The position numbers and the translations under genes are program-made. Below are positions 35,434 to 44,429 of a stretch of 64,000 nt of DNA, one piece after another. The stretch covers positions 124,001 to 188,000 of the forward strand of contig JAKLJL010000002.1 of assembly GCA_023151185.1 (NCBI GenBank). Reading direction: 5' to 3'. This stretch comes from Bacteroidota bacterium (GTDB taxonomy: Bacteria > Bacteroidota > JABWAT01). The first letter of the stretch is position 1. The number at the start of each line of letters is the position of its first letter. The notes beneath the pieces were generated by a model, which had not been told where the DNA came from, did no database searches, and was given only the letters and a program-made list of their open reading frames with translations.

Positions 35434-36546
35434 TCAGTGCCTGTCACCTTTTAATATAGACTGAAACAAATTTATATACTGACTAGTTATTTTTTCCCAC
35501 GTATAGTTACTTTCAATCCTGGATCTAGACTTTTTCCGATAACTGATCGCTAATTCAGAATCAGAATCAAGTTTGTTAATACAAGTCATAATGGATTCCG
35601 GGTTCTTTTGAAAAAAGATACCATGGGTCTCATCAAGCAAAACTTCCCGGCTAAACACTGTATCGAGTGCTAAAATGCAATTCCCATAGGCCAGCGCCTT
35701 TAAAAGGGTCGGATTTGTTCCTCCAAACTCATGACCATGAATGTAGGCATAACAATTTGCATATAGTTCCTTTAGAATCTGCTTGTCCTTCACGTATCCA
35801 GGAAAAATAATTCTTTTATCTGTAGTTGATTTTACCCGGTCTGCAAATTCATCTTTATAGGGAACATCTCCAAGAATAACCAGTTTTCGTGAGGTTGACG
35901 ATTTTTCAAATCCTTTGACAATAATGTCAGAGTTGTTATCCGGAATCAAACGACCGACAATGAGATAGTACTCGCCCGGGGTTACGCCGAAATGTGAGAC
36001 CAACTCGGGTCTTTCACTGAATTCAGGAGTAGCACCATAGGCAATAACCACCGAATCAGAGTTGAATTCTCTTTTATAAATATCCTGCATCCTATCCGAA
36101 TCGGTTATGACTTTTGTAAATAATTTGGTTGACAGCCAGGATGAAAAATAAAAATATTTAGCCCCGAAACCCTTCCACTTTGGTCTCATCCATTCAAGAC
36201 CATCAACATTTATGGCAGTCTTTCTGAAAAAGGCCATCGTAAACAAACCAAACGGACCATTTGCCGAATTCACATAAAGAATAACATCAAAACTGCGAAA
36301 TATAACATGAAGGGTTGACAAAAAGGAATGACTAAACTGGGAAAGAATTTTATGTTCAATAGCTGGGATATAAACCAATCTGATACCATTCACAACTTTC
36401 GGTTTTTCTTTAAAAAGTTGTGCGTGACAATATACGGTAATTTCGTGGCCATTTGCAGTAAGCCTTGGTGCAAGTTCAGAAACAAAGGTTTCATAACCAG
36501 AATACACATAGGGATAACCCCTAGATCCTAATATTGCAATCCTCAT
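35434..36546 (-). CDS. Glycosyltransferase family 4, DUF1972 N-terminal type
   Basis: A 370-residue GT-B transferase. The N-terminal sequence IAILGSRGYPYVYSGYETFVSEL is characteristic of the DUF1972 subfamily, often rhamnosyl- or glucosyl-transferases. The C-terminal half contains YLIVGRLIPDNN, the HGHEFGGTNPTLLKAL donor-binding region with the GGTNP variant of the usual EG motif, and a helical end. AAAGG precedes its ATG at 36546. An 84-base AT-rich gap separates it from the acyltransferase gene upstream; no promoter motif was recognised there. It adds an unknown sugar to the lipid-linked repeat unit. Confidence 0.9.
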   Translation of the reverse strand: MRIAILGSRGYPYVYSGYETFVSELAPRLTANGHEITVYCHAQLFKEKPKVVNGIRLVYIPAIEHKILSQFSHSFLSTLHVIFRSFDVILYVNSANGPFGLFTMAFFRKTAINVDGLEWMRPKWKGFGAKYFYFSSWLSTKLFTKVITDSDRMQDIYKREFNSDSVVIAYGATPEFSERPELVSHFGVTPGEYYLIVGRLIPDNNSDIIVKGFEKSSTSRKLVILGDVPYKDEFADRVKSTTDKRIIFPGYVKDKQILKELYANCYAYIHGHEFGGTNPTLLKALAYGNCILALDTVFSREVLLDETHGIFFQKNPESIMTCINKLDSDSELAISYRKKSRSRIESNYTWEKITSQYINLFQSILKGDRH

Positions 36547-36630
36547 TCTTTACACCTTTTATTTCTACATAATTCTGAAAAACCAACGAAATGGTTTGAA
36601 CACCTTTTTGCCCAATCCTTATTAAAAAAC

Positions 36631-37344
36631 TTAAACAAAATCAACTCTGGATTTTATAAGCTTTGCTGGAACACCCGCAATTACAGAATTATCAGGAAAA
36701 ACCTTATTTACAACTGCACCAGCGGCGACAACACAACCAGTACCCAGATTTGAACCATCTAAAATAGTCACATTTGCTCCAATCCAACAATTATCGCCAA
36801 TTTTAACACCCTGTCGGATTTCACCCTGTAACCTGATGGGTAAATCAGCCCTCGAGAAAAGGTGATTTTCGGAAAAAATTCGCACTCCCGGGCCCATTAT
36901 AACATCTTTCCCGATTTCAACTCCACCTTGGCCACCAATAAAAGATTGGGCCCCAACAGCCGAGTTGTCGCCAATCAGAATTCCAATACCTTTATTTCTT
37001 ATAACCCCGGTAGAGTTTAGAATAGTTAACTTAGCAATAGTAACATTATTACCAAGAATAATTCCATTTTCAGAAAGCGCTGAAATGAATACTCCATCTT
37101 CTATAATAGTATTTTTGCCAGTTTCTATTAAATAGGAATGTTCTGTTTTTACCCCCTTCCCTGCAAATAAAAGTCCGGATGATTTCTTAAACCGAATTTT
37201 CAGAAGGAACCCTCTGACTACTTGTTTTCCCCGGTACAGTGATATATAAAATAATTGTCTCCCGGTATAAGATGATTCAAAGCGATATCCAGGATCATTT
37301 TTTAATATTTTAATAATCTTTTCAAGTATTTGAATTACTGCCAT
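36631..37344 (-). CDS. Left-handed beta-helix (hexapeptide) acyltransferase
   Basis: A 237-residue protein with an N-terminal helical region followed by hexapeptide repeats of the [LIV]-G-x4 type from about residue 70, including FGGQGGVEIGKDVIMGPG-like repeats and the closing VVAAGAVVNKVFPDNSVIAGVPAKLIK characteristic of the WbbJ/maltose O-acetyltransferase family. SENHLF holds the likely catalytic His. It probably O-acetylates (or otherwise acylates) a sugar in the repeat unit using acetyl-CoA. Its 5-prime end overlaps the GT4 gene (37322-38452) by 23 bases, so both are cotranslated. Confidence 0.88.
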   Translation of the reverse strand: MAVIQILEKIIKILKNDPGYRFESSYTGRQLFYISLYRGKQVVRGFLLKIRFKKSSGLLFAGKGVKTEHSYLIETGKNTIIEDGVFISALSENGIILGNNVTIAKLTILNSTGVIRNKGIGILIGDNSAVGAQSFIGGQGGVEIGKDVIMGPGVRIFSENHLFSRADLPIRLQGEIRQGVKIGDNCWIGANVTILDGSNLGTGCVVAAGAVVNKVFPDNSVIAGVPAKLIKSRVDFV

Positions 37345-38452
37345 TTACTACTCTTTCTGAATGATAAATGAGCCTCTCTATTGACTTTTTCCAGCTCCAG
37401 TCTGCGGCGTACTTTTTCCCGGTTGAAATTAAAGATTGCCGTTCATCACTGCTCATATTAAGAACTTTGTTAATACCCTCAGCTATCTTTACAGGGTTTT
37501 GCGGGTTCACATATATAGCATTTTGACCGCACACTTCTGGCATTGAAGAACAATCAGAAACAACTACCGGAGTTCCTGCGGCCATTGCTTCAAGGGGCGG
37601 AAGACCGAATCCTTCATCAAAGGAAGGAAAGCAAAAGCATGCCGAATGCCTCATTAGTGAAATGAGGTCCTCCTGTCTTACAAATCCAGTGAATATTATT
37701 TTACCGGAATCTTGTAAATTCTTCATCATTGAATAGCTTATTTCATTCACCCCATCCGGTTTCCCTGCAATAACAAGTTTTAACTCAGGATTTTGCCAGA
37801 ACTGAATTGAGTTTATCAAGCCCAGAATATTTTTTCTTACATTTAACCTGCCAACAAATAAAACGTAGGGAGTAGAAAACCCAAACTTTTCTACAATAAT
37901 TTTAAAGGATTCAGATTCGGGCAGTAAATCAAATTTTCCGGAATCTACTCCATTTGGAACAACACCACTAAGCTGATTTGTAAGAATGTAACCTGTATTT
38001 CTAAGCCGGTTTTCTTCTGAACCAGAAACAGTTAGTACCATATCTGAATGGTTAGCTAAAAAACGCAGCGGTTTAAAATAAATTCGCTCCTTCAGTGAGT
38101 AATACTCCGGATTTGTTTCGAAAATTACGTCATGGATGAAGGCAATGCGCTTGTGTTTTGTTTTTAATGGTGGGAAGTTTTGATAAATAACACAATCCAG
38201 GCCTAGTTTATCTGCAAGTCTGGGTATACTGAACTGATTTGCGGAAAAATTACTCCAGGGGTTTATGAATATCCGCTGAATATTTTTTGAAAATTTAAAT
38301 TCATGATTTGATGCAGATTTTCTTAAAAATAAGTAAAAGTCATATTCCGGAAAATTACTGAATTGCTGAACCCACTCATTAATAACCAATTTCCCGCTGG
38401 GGGGGCCTTCAGAATACCATTTTGCATCAATTCCAATTTTAAGTCTCTTCAT
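37322..38452 (-). CDS. Glycosyltransferase family 4
   Basis: A 376-residue GT-B glycosyltransferase with VLFVGRLNVRKNILGLI and the donor-site motif FPSFDEGFGLPPLEAMAAGTPVV (E-G-F-G..xxE) of mannosyl-type GT4 enzymes. The N-terminal half carries the GPPSGKLVINEW glycine-rich loop, which binds the acceptor. It starts with an ATG overlapping the stop of the GT2 gene (ATGA) and its end overlaps the acyltransferase gene. It transfers one sugar of the repeat unit, with unknown donor. Confidence 0.92.
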   Translation of the reverse strand: MKRLKIGIDAKWYSEGPPSGKLVINEWVQQFSNFPEYDFYLFLRKSASNHEFKFSKNIQRIFINPWSNFSANQFSIPRLADKLGLDCVIYQNFPPLKTKHKRIAFIHDVIFETNPEYYSLKERIYFKPLRFLANHSDMVLTVSGSEENRLRNTGYILTNQLSGVVPNGVDSGKFDLLPESESFKIIVEKFGFSTPYVLFVGRLNVRKNILGLINSIQFWQNPELKLVIAGKPDGVNEISYSMMKNLQDSGKIIFTGFVRQEDLISLMRHSACFCFPSFDEGFGLPPLEAMAAGTPVVVSDCSSMPEVCGQNAIYVNPQNPVKIAEGINKVLNMSSDERQSLISTGKKYAADWSWKKSIERLIYHSERVVNGSNSNT

Positions 38453-39279
38453 CTGTATGAAGACCTTTGTTTATTTATTTCAAATTCCTGTCTAGCTTTG
38501 AAGCGATCTACAAAAACAGCATACTTTAATGGTAATCCTTCATGAAACCCTCCTGAGACTAATTTTATGCTTATTCTGATTAAATTTAAAAGCGGTTTTA
38601 ATAGTTTAACCCAAAAAGGCAATTTTCTAGCTTTGATTTCAGTAAAGGAAATTGGCTTTAGCATCAAATTTGAACCAGTAATTGTAAATGCAGAAAAATA
38701 ATAATCAACTACTTTTCCCTTGAATTTATTCATTAAAATTGAGCAAATAAATTCTTCATCGGCAATACTCTTTAATGATTCATTGTATCTTAAGCCAGAC
38801 TCAATAATACTCCGCCTAAAGAATATTGTGCACGTCATTAAATATAAATAGGATGCCCTAATCAAATACCATTTTGCTGGGTAGCTTTTTCGGAAGCAAA
38901 CAGGTGTCCCGTCTGGATTTATGAAAACACAATGGCCATAAATGAAATCAATATGAGGATTAGTGTCAAAAAACGAAACAACCTTTTCCAGGGTACCTGG
39001 AAGGTATTGTTCATCCGAATTTAAATGTCCAATAATTTCGCCGGTAGCTAAATTTAATCCTTTATTTAGTGCATGGTACATTCCATTATCTTTTTCAGAA
39101 AGGAATTTAACTTGTGGAGAGTCAATGTTTTTCAAATACTCAATTGTACCGTCAGTACTTCCTCCGTCAATAATAATATGTTCAAATTCAAACTGACTAT
39201 TTTGATCAGAAACAGATTGTATACACTTATTCAGGTATGGATATGAATTGAAGGCTGGTGTAACTATTGAAATTTTCAT
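38449..39279 (-). CDS. Glycosyltransferase family 2
   Basis: A 276-residue GT-A transferase. The N-terminal nucleotide-sugar domain has VTPAFNSYPYLNKCIQSV, HIIIDGGSTDGT, and an acidic catalytic motif in LNSDEQYLPG where LNSDE takes the DxD place. There is no transmembrane helix. It is probably the enzyme that begins or extends the repeat unit in the cytoplasm. The gene is between the Wzy-like gene (2-base gap) and the GT4 gene (ATGA overlap). The donor sugar cannot be predicted. Confidence 0.9.
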   Translation of the reverse strand: MKISIVTPAFNSYPYLNKCIQSVSDQNSQFEFEHIIIDGGSTDGTIEYLKNIDSPQVKFLSEKDNGMYHALNKGLNLATGEIIGHLNSDEQYLPGTLEKVVSFFDTNPHIDFIYGHCVFINPDGTPVCFRKSYPAKWYLIRASYLYLMTCTIFFRRSIIESGLRYNESLKSIADEEFICSILMNKFKGKVVDYYFSAFTITGSNLMLKPISFTEIKARKLPFWVKLLKPLLNLIRISIKLVSGGFHEGLPLKYAVFVDRFKARQEFEINKQRSSYR

Positions 39280-39281
39280 AT

Positions 39282-40583
39282 TTAAAATTTAAACTCCATC
39301 AACCCACTTTTTCGGTTTGTAAGTAGAGTAAGATAGGCTCCAATATAAAACCATCCTAAGCTAAAATTCATTTGATCACGTGGTAAAATCAAATCTCTAA
39401 AGAAAAGAGATATCACAAGGAGAGAAATGTAAAGCGAAATTGCTCTAAATCCAATTTCGTTTTCCTGGTTTTTAAATTCCCTGTTTGAAATTGTAAATAC
39501 TTTGTATGACATTAAAACAACGAATGAAGCCCCCAATACCCCCATTTGAACAAGAATATTGAAAAACTCTCCTTCATATTGAATAGCTTCCGGTTTAAAT
39601 CTTCTGACCACAACCCCAACTTCACCCAGGCCAATTCCAATCGGGTTACTTAGAAAATCAGTGATGGCAGTAAAAATAATTGATGAATGGCCTTGAGTTG
39701 AAGGGTCTTTTCCAGAAGCGACAGTTCTAAAACTGTCAAATGCCCCAATAAAATCAAGTGCATAGTAAAATACGAGGGCTACAACCAGGCCAAAAATAAG
39801 ATACTGCAATTTTCGGATTGATAAGAATAAAAACCCAATAATTAAAATTAAAAATGAACTTCTGGAAAGAGAATAGATAAGTCCAACAAGTAAAATAAGG
39901 TTTATCAGACCGAGGGTGACATATTTTGTAACCTTGCTCCCCTTCCAGATAATAAATAGAAAGACACTAGAAAATAAACATAGAATCATAAACAAGCCGA
40001 ACTCATGGACAGAGACAAAGGTAGAACTGGCTCTAAGTTTATCATAGTCAGCACTTGTAAAAACATAATGCAATTTATCTTCTCCGTAGAAAATCGCATG
40101 AAATTCCGGTCCAAAATACTCAACCTGAATGACCCCAATAATGGATGTTATTACTCCAAGAGCTAGAATTGTAAATCCGAACTTAACCCAATCCCCTTTT
40201 TCAAAATCAACAATTCGGCCAAGAAAATAGAAAAGGAACATATAAGTTATTGATCTGTAACTCCACATTGCAATTCCAAAATCTGCCCCTCCAAGTGTAT
40301 AAAGCATCCCGATTAGTGAAAAGGAAAGAACAAGAACATCAACTTTGTGGAGTTGCAGAATTGGGACCTTCTTTAATTTCAGAATTTTAAGGATAAAAAA
40401 AAGAAGAAATCCAAGAATTAAAAATATTTCCTTCCACATTTTGAACAGAATTAGCCGAATATCATTTATTCCCCATCCCATTTTAAATGATAAGTAAAGT
40501 GATATAAATACGTGAAAAGGAATAACAAGAAATAACAAATAAGGAAACCAAACCAATAAGCGGCGAAGGTTTATACTGAACAT
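39282..40583 (-). CDS. O-antigen polymerase/ligase-like membrane protein (Wzy-like)
   Basis: A 433-residue polytopic protein with about ten to twelve hydrophobic helices and a periplasmic loop (about 265-305) containing FDSFRTVASGKDPSTQGHSS, in the position of the Wzy_C domain; a short conserved GIGLGEVG block follows. Such proteins either polymerise repeat units (Wzy) or ligate polymer to lipid A (WaaL); sequence alone does not decide. Its location beside Wzx and upstream of Wzz in the same run favours polymerase. Stop and start are adjacent to the Wzx gene. Weak sequence conservation in this family means the call rests on topology and context. Confidence 0.8.
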   Translation of the reverse strand: MFSINLRRLLVWFPYLLFLVIPFHVFISLYLSFKMGWGINDIRLILFKMWKEIFLILGFLLFFILKILKLKKVPILQLHKVDVLVLSFSLIGMLYTLGGADFGIAMWSYRSITYMFLFYFLGRIVDFEKGDWVKFGFTILALGVITSIIGVIQVEYFGPEFHAIFYGEDKLHYVFTSADYDKLRASSTFVSVHEFGLFMILCLFSSVFLFIIWKGSKVTKYVTLGLINLILLVGLIYSLSRSSFLILIIGFLFLSIRKLQYLIFGLVVALVFYYALDFIGAFDSFRTVASGKDPSTQGHSSIIFTAITDFLSNPIGIGLGEVGVVVRRFKPEAIQYEGEFFNILVQMGVLGASFVVLMSYKVFTISNREFKNQENEIGFRAISLYISLLVISLFFRDLILPRDQMNFSLGWFYIGAYLTLLTNRKSGLMEFKF

Positions 40584-42008
40584 TTAAATGCTCCGCCAGA
40601 TTTTAATTATTTTAAAAAGAATAAAAAATGTAAAAAGACCAAGAAGTCCATATTTGGTACAATATGCCATCCCGGGCTCATTCAGTATTGTTATTTTTGA
40701 AGTTATAAAAAATAGAACAATAAACCCTAAAGTGACTCCAATAAACCATAGAACATCACTTGAAAAAAGTTTTACAGAAATTATATCTTTAGAATAGTTC
40801 CAGGAAAATACAGCCAATAGTATATAAGAAATCAGAGAAATTAAACTAACTGAATGGAGGGTGTTATCACCTTTCATAATTAAACTTGCAACCAAATTAA
40901 ACAATAAAACAAAAATACCAATAAGGGTATATTTTATTTTCTCATTTTTAATATAAATTCCCCCAGAAAAGAAATAGTACAACCCAAAAAATAAATAACC
41001 AACAGTATAATAAGAAATAAAAGAGTCAATATCTTTATATTCATTCAGGTTAAATAAAATAAGTATATCGGCAACAGTGAACTGAATTAGGATACAAATC
41101 AAAAGAACAAAACCAATATATAGAGTGTATACCCTGTTAATTGTTTCCCTGAAGTTGTTTTTTTTGTATGATTGATTTAAAAATGGAAGCCAGGCCAAAC
41201 TAAACGGTGTTATTACAAAACTACCCACAAGAAGCGAAAGGCGGGTTGTTAAACCTAAAAGTCCCAAATCAGAAAAGGATGAATCAAATTTTAAAAATAT
41301 GCGATTTGAAATCTGAAGAAATGAAAACACTATATTTATAAAAAGAAAAGCAAATCCAAATGCTAAGAGTTCCATCACAATAGTTTTATTATAGTTTACT
41401 GAAATATTTTTTGATATCATGATAAATCCAATTATCAATGAAATAATAACTGATATCAAGTTGGCAATCAGCAAGGACCTATAAGAACCTGTTGGTGAAC
41501 TCACCAGATAATAAGCCAGAACAATATAGATAAAAATGTCTGCCAGATTTAAGAAAATAAACCTTCCAGGAGTTCTGTTAAGCCTATTAACTCCCAGGAT
41601 AACCAGTCTCATTGAATAGGCCCATGCGGTAGCAAAGGATATAATAAAATCGGTTCCCAGATCAGTGTCCAATAAAAACACAGACAACCCACCCGAGATA
41701 AAATAAAGCAGAATCAGGCCAGAAAGGCCTATAAAAAAGGTGATTGAGATTGAAGAAAATACAACTTCAGACTGGTTAAACCCTTTATCTTCTGCCGCAA
41801 CCCGGAGTATTGCCGTCATCATCCCTAAATTCAGGATAATCGTCAGAAAGTTTTTAAGTGAAAGGAAGTAATCGGCGGTTCCAAATTGTTCAGGGCTTAG
41901 GTAGGCAAGGATCAACGGTAGTATAAGAAATTGGGAAATCCTTGTCAGTATTTCCCCTATACCATAAACCATTCCATCCTTGAAAAGATTTTTTACATCA
42001 AAATTCAT
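40584..42008 (-). CDS. Oligosaccharide flippase (Wzx-like)
   Basis: A 474-residue multi-pass inner-membrane protein of the polysaccharide-biosynthesis exporter (MOP/Wzx) superfamily: about 12-14 hydrophobic segments, the N-terminal GIGEILTRISQFLILPLILAYLSP-type block and an even helical pattern throughout. It would flip undecaprenyl-linked repeat units to the periplasm for Wzy polymerisation. Its coding DNA is notably AT-rich (the stretch at 40921-40980 contains 14 G or C of 60). The start overlaps the end of the TagB-like gene by 11 bases, and the polymerase-like gene follows with no gap. Confidence 0.88.
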   Translation of the reverse strand: MNFDVKNLFKDGMVYGIGEILTRISQFLILPLILAYLSPEQFGTADYFLSLKNFLTIILNLGMMTAILRVAAEDKGFNQSEVVFSSISITFFIGLSGLILLYFISGGLSVFLLDTDLGTDFIISFATAWAYSMRLVILGVNRLNRTPGRFIFLNLADIFIYIVLAYYLVSSPTGSYRSLLIANLISVIISLIIGFIMISKNISVNYNKTIVMELLAFGFAFLFINIVFSFLQISNRIFLKFDSSFSDLGLLGLTTRLSLLVGSFVITPFSLAWLPFLNQSYKKNNFRETINRVYTLYIGFVLLICILIQFTVADILILFNLNEYKDIDSFISYYTVGYLFFGLYYFFSGGIYIKNEKIKYTLIGIFVLLFNLVASLIMKGDNTLHSVSLISLISYILLAVFSWNYSKDIISVKLFSSDVLWFIGVTLGFIVLFFITSKITILNEPGMAYCTKYGLLGLFTFFILFKIIKIWRSI

Positions 42009-43161
42009 TCAATCTTTTCTCTTTGATGGATGTGTAAATAGCCTTGGAAAATCCGCCCGATTGATTTTTATGAAAAAGGTCAAGTGAATTCTTGTTGACT
42101 ATTGCATCAAATTCCAGCAAAGAGGATTTTATCTTTTTTTCCAGTTCAGTTTCACTTGTACAAATCAGGTCACTAAAATAATCTTTGATCTTAAAATAAA
42201 CAGGATTGTCTGAGACCTCATAGTCATCGTAGTGGTAAAAAAGAATTGGTCTTTTTAATAACAAATAATCAACAAAGCAACTTGAATAATCAGTTATTAA
42301 TAAATCTGTATCAGCCAATAATTCCTGCGGATCAATCTTTGCAACTGATAAATCTATAATAACATCACTTTTAATTTCGCTCTGATAGCCTGGTTTTAGC
42401 ATATTCACATGTAATTTGTACACAATTACAATATTATTCTTTCTGAAATACTCCAACAACTCTTCATTATTCGAGAAAATGGCCGGATTTTTTAGTCCCA
42501 TTCCATATTTCCGGTGAGTTGGCATATAAGTGATAACTTTTTTACCGTCAAATATTTTGTGTATCTTGACTGAGGGATCAAATTTAAAAAATAAATCATT
42601 TCTTGGTAACCCTGTCTCCAGAATTTCCTTTGAATTAAAAGCCGTAGTTAAAAACGGAGTAAAAAAAGAAGAAGTTGATACTGAATAGTCAATCTGTTCC
42701 CAGGTAAAGCCAACAACAAACAAATCATTAAGATCATTGATTATTCTTTCTGACGGTGAAATCTTTCTTGAAAAATCTTTCACAATTTTTTTGATTGGCA
42801 TCCCGTGAAACAAGTTAATAATAACAGCCGTTTCTCTCTTAAAAAAGAAATCAATATCATTTCTGGAAGTTGAAAATACATAATATTTCGCCTTTAAGAT
42901 TGTAAGTAATCCTTTAACTGAATAATTGTATACTGCGGGAATGCCATTTGAATTTAATTCATCAACAAGTTCTTTATTTTTAGCAACCCAAATACAATTT
43001 TCCTGATTTTGTGTTGACACATAAAGGTAAAAGTACTTTGAATTTTCGACAAATCTAGTTCCATACGATGCTCCAAAAATCCACATATTTTCTTTCTTCC
43101 GAACGAAATACGAAACTATTCTCAGTATCAAACCAATGATTAATTTAAAGAGAAAAAACAT
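41998..43161 (-). CDS. CDP-glycerol glycerophosphotransferase (TagB/TagF family)
   Basis: A 387-residue protein with the family marks NLFHGMPIKKIV (HG.P.K block), YMPTHRKYG, and ITDYSSCFVDYLLLKRPILFYHYDDYE near the C terminus. In Bacillus subtilis such enzymes transfer glycerol phosphate from CDP-glycerol to the teichoic-acid linkage unit (TagB, 381 residues) or extend the chain (TagF, 746 residues). The length favours a TagB-type single transfer. A membrane-binding amphipathic N terminus is plausible (hydrophobic 1-20). It lies 6 bases from the tagD-like gene, which would supply its CDP-glycerol. Similar genes occur in Gram-negative capsule loci, so glycerol phosphate is probably in the exported polymer. 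Confidence 0.9.
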   Translation of the reverse strand: MFFLFKLIIGLILRIVSYFVRKKENMWIFGASYGTRFVENSKYFYLYVSTQNQENCIWVAKNKELVDELNSNGIPAVYNYSVKGLLTILKAKYYVFSTSRNDIDFFFKRETAVIINLFHGMPIKKIVKDFSRKISPSERIINDLNDLFVVGFTWEQIDYSVSTSSFFTPFLTTAFNSKEILETGLPRNDLFFKFDPSVKIHKIFDGKKVITYMPTHRKYGMGLKNPAIFSNNEELLEYFRKNNIVIVYKLHVNMLKPGYQSEIKSDVIIDLSVAKIDPQELLADTDLLITDYSSCFVDYLLLKRPILFYHYDDYEVSDNPVYFKIKDYFSDLICTSETELEKKIKSSLLEFDAIVNKNSLDLFHKNQSGGFSKAIYTSIKEKRLNEF

Positions 43162-43167
43162 AGATGG

Positions 43168-43557
43168 TTATTTTTTTAGGTCAGTTTTAATTTTGGAGGT
43201 AGAAATATCCGGGGTTCGGGGCAAATAAATAACTTCACAAAAATCTTTCAGAAAATCAAACTTACCTTCCCAATCATCGCCCATTACAAAAACGTCCACT
43301 TTGAATTTTTTAACATCCTCAATTTTCTGGTCCCAGTTTTCTTCCGGAATTACCAAATCGACATATCGGATCGACTCAAGTATAAGCTTACGTTCTTCAA
43401 ATTTGTGATAAGCTTCTTTGTGCTTAAGCAGGTTAAACTCATCAGATGATAACGCCACAATTAGAAAATCACCCAAACCCTTAGCTCGTTTTAGTAAATT
43501 GATGTGCCCGTAATGGATAAGGTCATATGTGCCATATGTCAAAACAGTTCTCATCAA
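43168..43557 (-). CDS. tagD: Glycerol-3-phosphate cytidylyltransferase
   Basis: A 129-residue nucleotidyltransferase with TYGTYDLIHYGHINLLKRA (GTYD and HxGH nucleotide-binding motif) and an ISTSKIK C-terminal motif close to the ISTT motif of cytidylyltransferases. Length equals that of B. subtilis TagD (129). It makes CDP-glycerol from CTP and glycerol 3-phosphate, the donor for the adjacent TagB-like enzyme. It overlaps the GDPD lipoprotein gene by 4 bases. Some relatives act on ethanolamine or ribitol phosphate, but the neighbouring CDP-glycerol-type transferase supports glycerol. Confidence 0.92.
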   Translation of the reverse strand: MMRTVLTYGTYDLIHYGHINLLKRAKGLGDFLIVALSSDEFNLLKHKEAYHKFEERKLILESIRYVDLVIPEENWDQKIEDVKKFKVDVFVMGDDWEGKFDFLKDFCEVIYLPRTPDISTSKIKTDLKK

Positions 43558-44429
43558 TCACCCTCATTAATTGAATTTCTTACTTTCACAGCCTGATCAA
43601 CCTTATCAGTCATTATTCCGGTAACGAAATTTGAGCTAAGGGTTTTTTGCATATCATCAACAGAATGTACAGTCCAAATAATTACCAAACGGTTCATTTT
43701 TGAAAATTTTTCAGCATCCGAAAGAATATTTGGATTCATTTCAAGACCAACTGCATTGGTAAGACACCCAATTTCGTTTGGTTGGTTTATCAGTGGAATT
43801 TGTGATTTGAAAATCAGGACCCAGCTTGGAAAGATAGAGGGTGGGTTGTAATTGTTATTGTTTTCAAAAAATACCATTTCCGGCCTGATTTCATATTGCT
43901 GGAGCAATAAATTCATTTTATTCAAACCTGCATAATTCCAGTCCTTAACGTTTATAAAAAATCCAATTTTATTTCCATACCTCTCAACCAAATCTTCAAA
44001 AAATGGGATTTTAAGGTCGTTGTCCTTATAAGAATTCCCCCGGAGATTATAATCAATTTTAAGATTTTTCAGCTGACAACTTGTTAGCTCTGAAACCTTA
44101 AGATTTTTACCGTATATTTCTTCAACATTTGTGGTTCTACCAAGAAATTCATCGTGCATGATAACCGGAACCATATCTTTTGAAAAAATTATGTCAAATT
44201 CAATATAATCTGCTTTGTGCACAATAGCTGAATCAAAGGAAATGAAAGAATTCTCAGGATACAGCTCAGAAAAACCCCTATGGGCAATTATTAATTTTGA
44301 ACCGATTTCGACATTAACCAATTTTTCATTTTTCAGAAGCTCTTCTTCATTGTTTGTAATTGTTGTTTTACAAGAAAAGCCCAACAGGATGAAAGCCAAC
44401 AGGTAAACAATCATTTTCGCATAAATCAT
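43554..44429 (-). CDS. Glycerophosphodiester phosphodiesterase lipoprotein
   Basis: A 291-residue exported protein with a plausible lipoprotein leader (LLGFSC, Cys20). The GDPD catalytic blocks are clear: IAHRGFSELYPENSF, YIEFDIIFSKDMVPVIMHDEFLGRTTN, and a C-terminal VIIWTVHSVDDM. These enzymes cleave glycerophosphodiesters to glycerol 3-phosphate and the alcohol. Its presence in this run, overlapping tagD on one side and wzz on the other (each by ATGA), suggests it acts on the glycerol-phosphate polymer (trimming or release) or recycles glycerol phosphate. The link is an inference from the gene order. Confidence 0.92.
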   Translation of the reverse strand: MIYAKMIVYLLAFILLGFSCKTTITNNEEELLKNEKLVNVEIGSKLIIAHRGFSELYPENSFISFDSAIVHKADYIEFDIIFSKDMVPVIMHDEFLGRTTNVEEIYGKNLKVSELTSCQLKNLKIDYNLRGNSYKDNDLKIPFFEDLVERYGNKIGFFINVKDWNYAGLNKMNLLLQQYEIRPEMVFFENNNNYNPPSIFPSWVLIFKSQIPLINQPNEIGCLTNAVGLEMNPNILSDAEKFSKMNRLVIIWTVHSVDDMQKTLSSNFVTGIMTDKVDQAVKVRNSINEGD

